Shown: positions 5,147 to 6,682 of the stretch, in pieces | How positions within the stretch are numbered: the stretch's first letter is position 1 | Layout of the letters: every line of letters starts with the position of its first letter | Assembly: GCA_023426855.1 (NCBI GenBank) | Contig: JAEZBU010000186.1 | Coordinates: 1-6,682 of the forward strand | Direction: 5' to 3' | Length of the DNA stretch: 6,682 bases | Origin: Pseudomonadota bacterium | GTDB lineage: Bacteria; Pseudomonadota; Alphaproteobacteria; Rhizobiales; Hyphomicrobiaceae | The notes under the pieces: model-generated | What the model was told of the DNA's origin: nothing | Seen by the model: the letters and a program-made list of their open reading frames with translations, nothing else | Database searches by the model: none | Position numbers and translations under genes: made by a program

Positions 5147-6634
5147 TCAGGAGCGCGGTGACAGCCGCCATCCGGCCGCGACCGCCTCTTCCTCGGAACA
5201 GAACCACCGTTCACCGCGGCTGGTGCGGATACGGATACGGCCATAGTCCGACGCACCGGGCACGACATAGAGCTTCCGGCCTGACGTCACCTGCCCCTTG
5301 ATCGGGCAGCCGTTCGGTGCCGACTTGGCGGCTTCCTCCCAGGCTTGCACACGCCGCTCAGCTTGTGCGGCGCGGAACTCCGACGGGCGCTCCGCCGTGC
5401 CGCGCCAGACGCCGGCCTTCTGCGCCTGCGCCTCCGTCTCCAGCGCGCCGTACGTGGAGGTAAAAGTGCCGGACAGGGCGAACACATGGCCGTCGCGGAC
5501 AAGGCCTTCGGCGATGTCACGATCCCGCACCGTGCATGTGCCGAGTGCGCGACCGGCCTCATCCGTGCTCGACGCGATGGTGCAAGTCACCGCGCCGCCG
5601 CGAACGGCGCGCGCCAGCGCATCACGAGCTGCCAAGCCGCATTGCCAGCGGCGGTTGCCCGGACGGGAACAGCGCTGCGCACGATCCGGCGCCTCGATGC
5701 CCGACAGCCGGATCAGATGCTCGCCGATCCGCAACGTATCGCCCGAGATTGCCGACGCGCGCCCCGCGACGACGCGCGAAGCCAATCCCGGAATGCCCGA
5801 CATCCCGGCGACATAGCCAACGCCTTGCCAAACCGCCCATCCGCCGGCCGCGACGCCCGTCGCCATCAGCAGGATGGCGAAACCGGCACCGGCCAGATGC
5901 GCCAGCGGCTTACCGCGCACGGCCTGTGGCCAGGGAAGCTGCTCAAGCCGCAGCATCAGCCATGCCTTCGCATCCGCCAGCCAGCGGAACGACAGCTTCT
6001 GGCCGCCGATCAAAACCGGCAAGACGGCGATCAGCACCAGCACGACGGCGAGTGCCGCAGCCAGCCCGACCGTCGGATTGAGGCCGCCCTGGGTCCATCC
6101 ATGCCCGGCGAAGACCGCGGCCAGCGCCGCACCGATCAGCAATGCATGCTGTACGCCCCAGCGCTGCAGTGATCCGCGCGCGGAGCGGCGCACGAAATTG
6201 CTTGTTGCCTGCCACCCCCGCGCGGAGGCGGGCGGCACAGCCCGCGCAACACGAACCACACGATCCCGCGATGCACCACCGAAACGCTTCAGTCCGGCAT
6301 AGGAGGCGGACGCCGCACGCCCCGCGCCATCCTTCGCGGCGGACAATCCGGATTTCGCGCCGGCGCCGGCCACGGCCAAGCCGTTGCCGCCCGCGACGAC
6401 ACCCGCCCGACCGACATCCTTGAGCCCACCAACGGCAGCCGCCGCGCCAGCGCCCGCAAGCGCCAATCCCGAGCTGCCGACAGCCACACCGGCGCGGCCG
6501 GCTTCCTTGAACCCTTCGACGGCGGCGACCTTGGCGTCATCGATGCGACGCCTGCGATCTTCCCGCCTGAGCTTGACCGTGGTGCGTACGTGCTTCTGCC
6601 ACTCGAAGCCGTCGCTCTTTCTTCGCCAGAACAT
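5147..6634 (-). CDS. membrane-anchored thermonuclease (SNase-like) family protein with C-terminal Cys module
   Basis: This is a 495-residue protein with three parts. The N-terminus (1-160) is very basic and then Gly/Ala-rich with 29-residue repeats. Three apolar segments follow (about 163-178, 186-210, 246-275). The SNase-like domain spans about 293-411, followed by a tail with CPIKGQ (443-448) and GERWFCSEEEAVAAGWR (474-490). By comparison with staphylococcal nuclease, D299 (SGDT), R309 and R362 (AGR) are retained. The DTPE motif, however, reads EAPD (314-317), so the general-base Glu is Asp. C322, C332, C351 and C367 suggest disulfides, and with a positive N-terminus and three helices the nuclease domain would face the periplasm (inference). 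The N-terminal style (FWRRK..GFEW) is familiar from Hyphomicrobiales. ATG 6634 starts this conserved block; the purine-rich GGGGGGAG before it is unusually close. Nuclease activity is unproven. Confidence 0.85.
   Translation of the reverse strand: MFWRRKSDGFEWQKHVRTTVKLRREDRRRRIDDAKVAAVEGFKEAGRAGVAVGSSGLALAGAGAAAAVGGLKDVGRAGVVAGGNGLAVAGAGAKSGLSAAKDGAGRAASASYAGLKRFGGASRDRVVRVARAVPPASARGWQATSNFVRRSARGSLQRWGVQHALLIGAALAAVFAGHGWTQGGLNPTVGLAAALAVVLVLIAVLPVLIGGQKLSFRWLADAKAWLMLRLEQLPWPQAVRGKPLAHLAGAGFAILLMATGVAAGGWAVWQGVGYVAGMSGIPGLASRVVAGRASAISGDTLRIGEHLIRLSGIEAPDRAQRCSRPGNRRWQCGLAARDALARAVRGGAVTCTIASSTDEAGRALGTCTVRDRDIAEGLVRDGHVFALSGTFTSTYGALETEAQAQKAGVWRGTAERPSEFRAAQAERRVQAWEEAAKSAPNGCPIKGQVTSGRKLYVVPGASDYGRIRIRTSRGERWFCSEEEAVAAGWRLSPRS
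6353..6526 (-). repeat. 87-bp tandem repeat inside the thermonuclease gene
   Basis: Residues 37-65 and 66-94 of the thermonuclease-family protein are two adjacent 29-residue units, identical at 19 positions. The shared core is K..GRAGV..G..GLA.AGAGA. A degenerate third unit begins at KDGAGRA (101-107). The period is 87 bases and the frame is kept. The units are Gly/Ala-rich with one Lys and one Arg each, suggesting an amphipathic or flexible spacer on the cytoplasmic side of the membrane. Function is unknown, and the region is a candidate for copy-number variation between strains. Confidence 0.7.
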
Positions 6635-6682
6635 GCTCCCCCCGGACGAAGTGATTCCGTGAAATCCGGCGGCACGACTGTT
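6635..6682. other. start of the upstream region of the thermonuclease gene
   Basis: Only 48 bases lie before the thermonuclease ATG. A G-run (GGGGGGAG on the minus strand) serves as the likely ribosome site. I see no clear -35/-10 or EcfG-type element in what is visible; the promoter may lie outside the window. Confidence 0.4.

Noticed and set aside
5142..5151. Perfect 10-bp palindrome CCTGATCAGG over the thermonuclease stop codon
   Set aside because: It has no loop to form a useful RNA hairpin and stands alone; a single 10-bp palindrome is expected by chance at this scale.
5298..6302. Several plus-strand frames opposite the thermonuclease gene
   Set aside because: Arg/Pro/Ala-rich shadows of a high-GC minus-strand gene whose SNase motifs and membrane segments are clear.
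1..6682. Mobile element, CRISPR array or phage region
   Set aside because: No transposase or integrase motifs, no terminal repeats, no regularly spaced direct repeats, and codon style is even across the genes.

Overview
The window has about 60-65% GC and dense coding. Two gene styles point to an alphaproteobacterium, most likely of the order Hyphomicrobiales (Bradyrhizobium / Rhodopseudomonas / Pseudolabrys-like). One is the membrane-anchored thermonuclease with a 'FWRRK..GFEW' N-terminus. The other is the HdeD-type protein with an EcfG-like stress promoter. The species assignment is inferred from protein style only. No tRNA, rRNA, CRISPR array, transposase or phage gene was seen.

Layout. 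Bases 1-417 are a non-coding control region with a sigma-54-like -24/-12 element near 171-186, an inverted repeat upstream of it, and a hairpin-rich leader. Bases 418-4284 hold a tight four-gene plus-strand operon: a short-chain dehydrogenase, an APH/ACAD10-type phosphotransferase, a small DUF6285-type protein, and an AMP-forming acyl-CoA ligase. Two of the junctions are an overlap or a 3-nt gap. The operon ends in a stem-loop that overlaps the ligase stop codon. Convergent to it on the minus strand (4329-4937) is a six-helix HdeD/DUF308 membrane protein. Further along on the minus strand (5147-6634) is a three-helix membrane protein with a thermonuclease (SNase) domain and a C-terminal CPIKG...GERWFCSEEEA..AGWR module.

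How the genes work together. The four operon genes match, activity for activity, the ligase (LvaE), reductase (LvaD), kinase (LvaA) and small partner (LvaB) of the Pseudomonas putida levulinate pathway. In that pathway a 4-keto acid is activated to its CoA ester and reduced to the 4-hydroxyacyl-CoA. That is phosphorylated on the 4-hydroxyl, and the phosphate is then eliminated by an acyl-CoA dehydrogenase-family enzyme (LvaC). The gene order here (D-A-B-E) differs from P. putida (A-B-C-D-E), and no LvaC-type gene lies in the operon. The most interesting reading is therefore a rearranged, lvaC-less operon for 4-keto / 4-hydroxy acid catabolism, possibly under sigma-54 control as in P. putida. 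The substrate is not fixed by the sequence.
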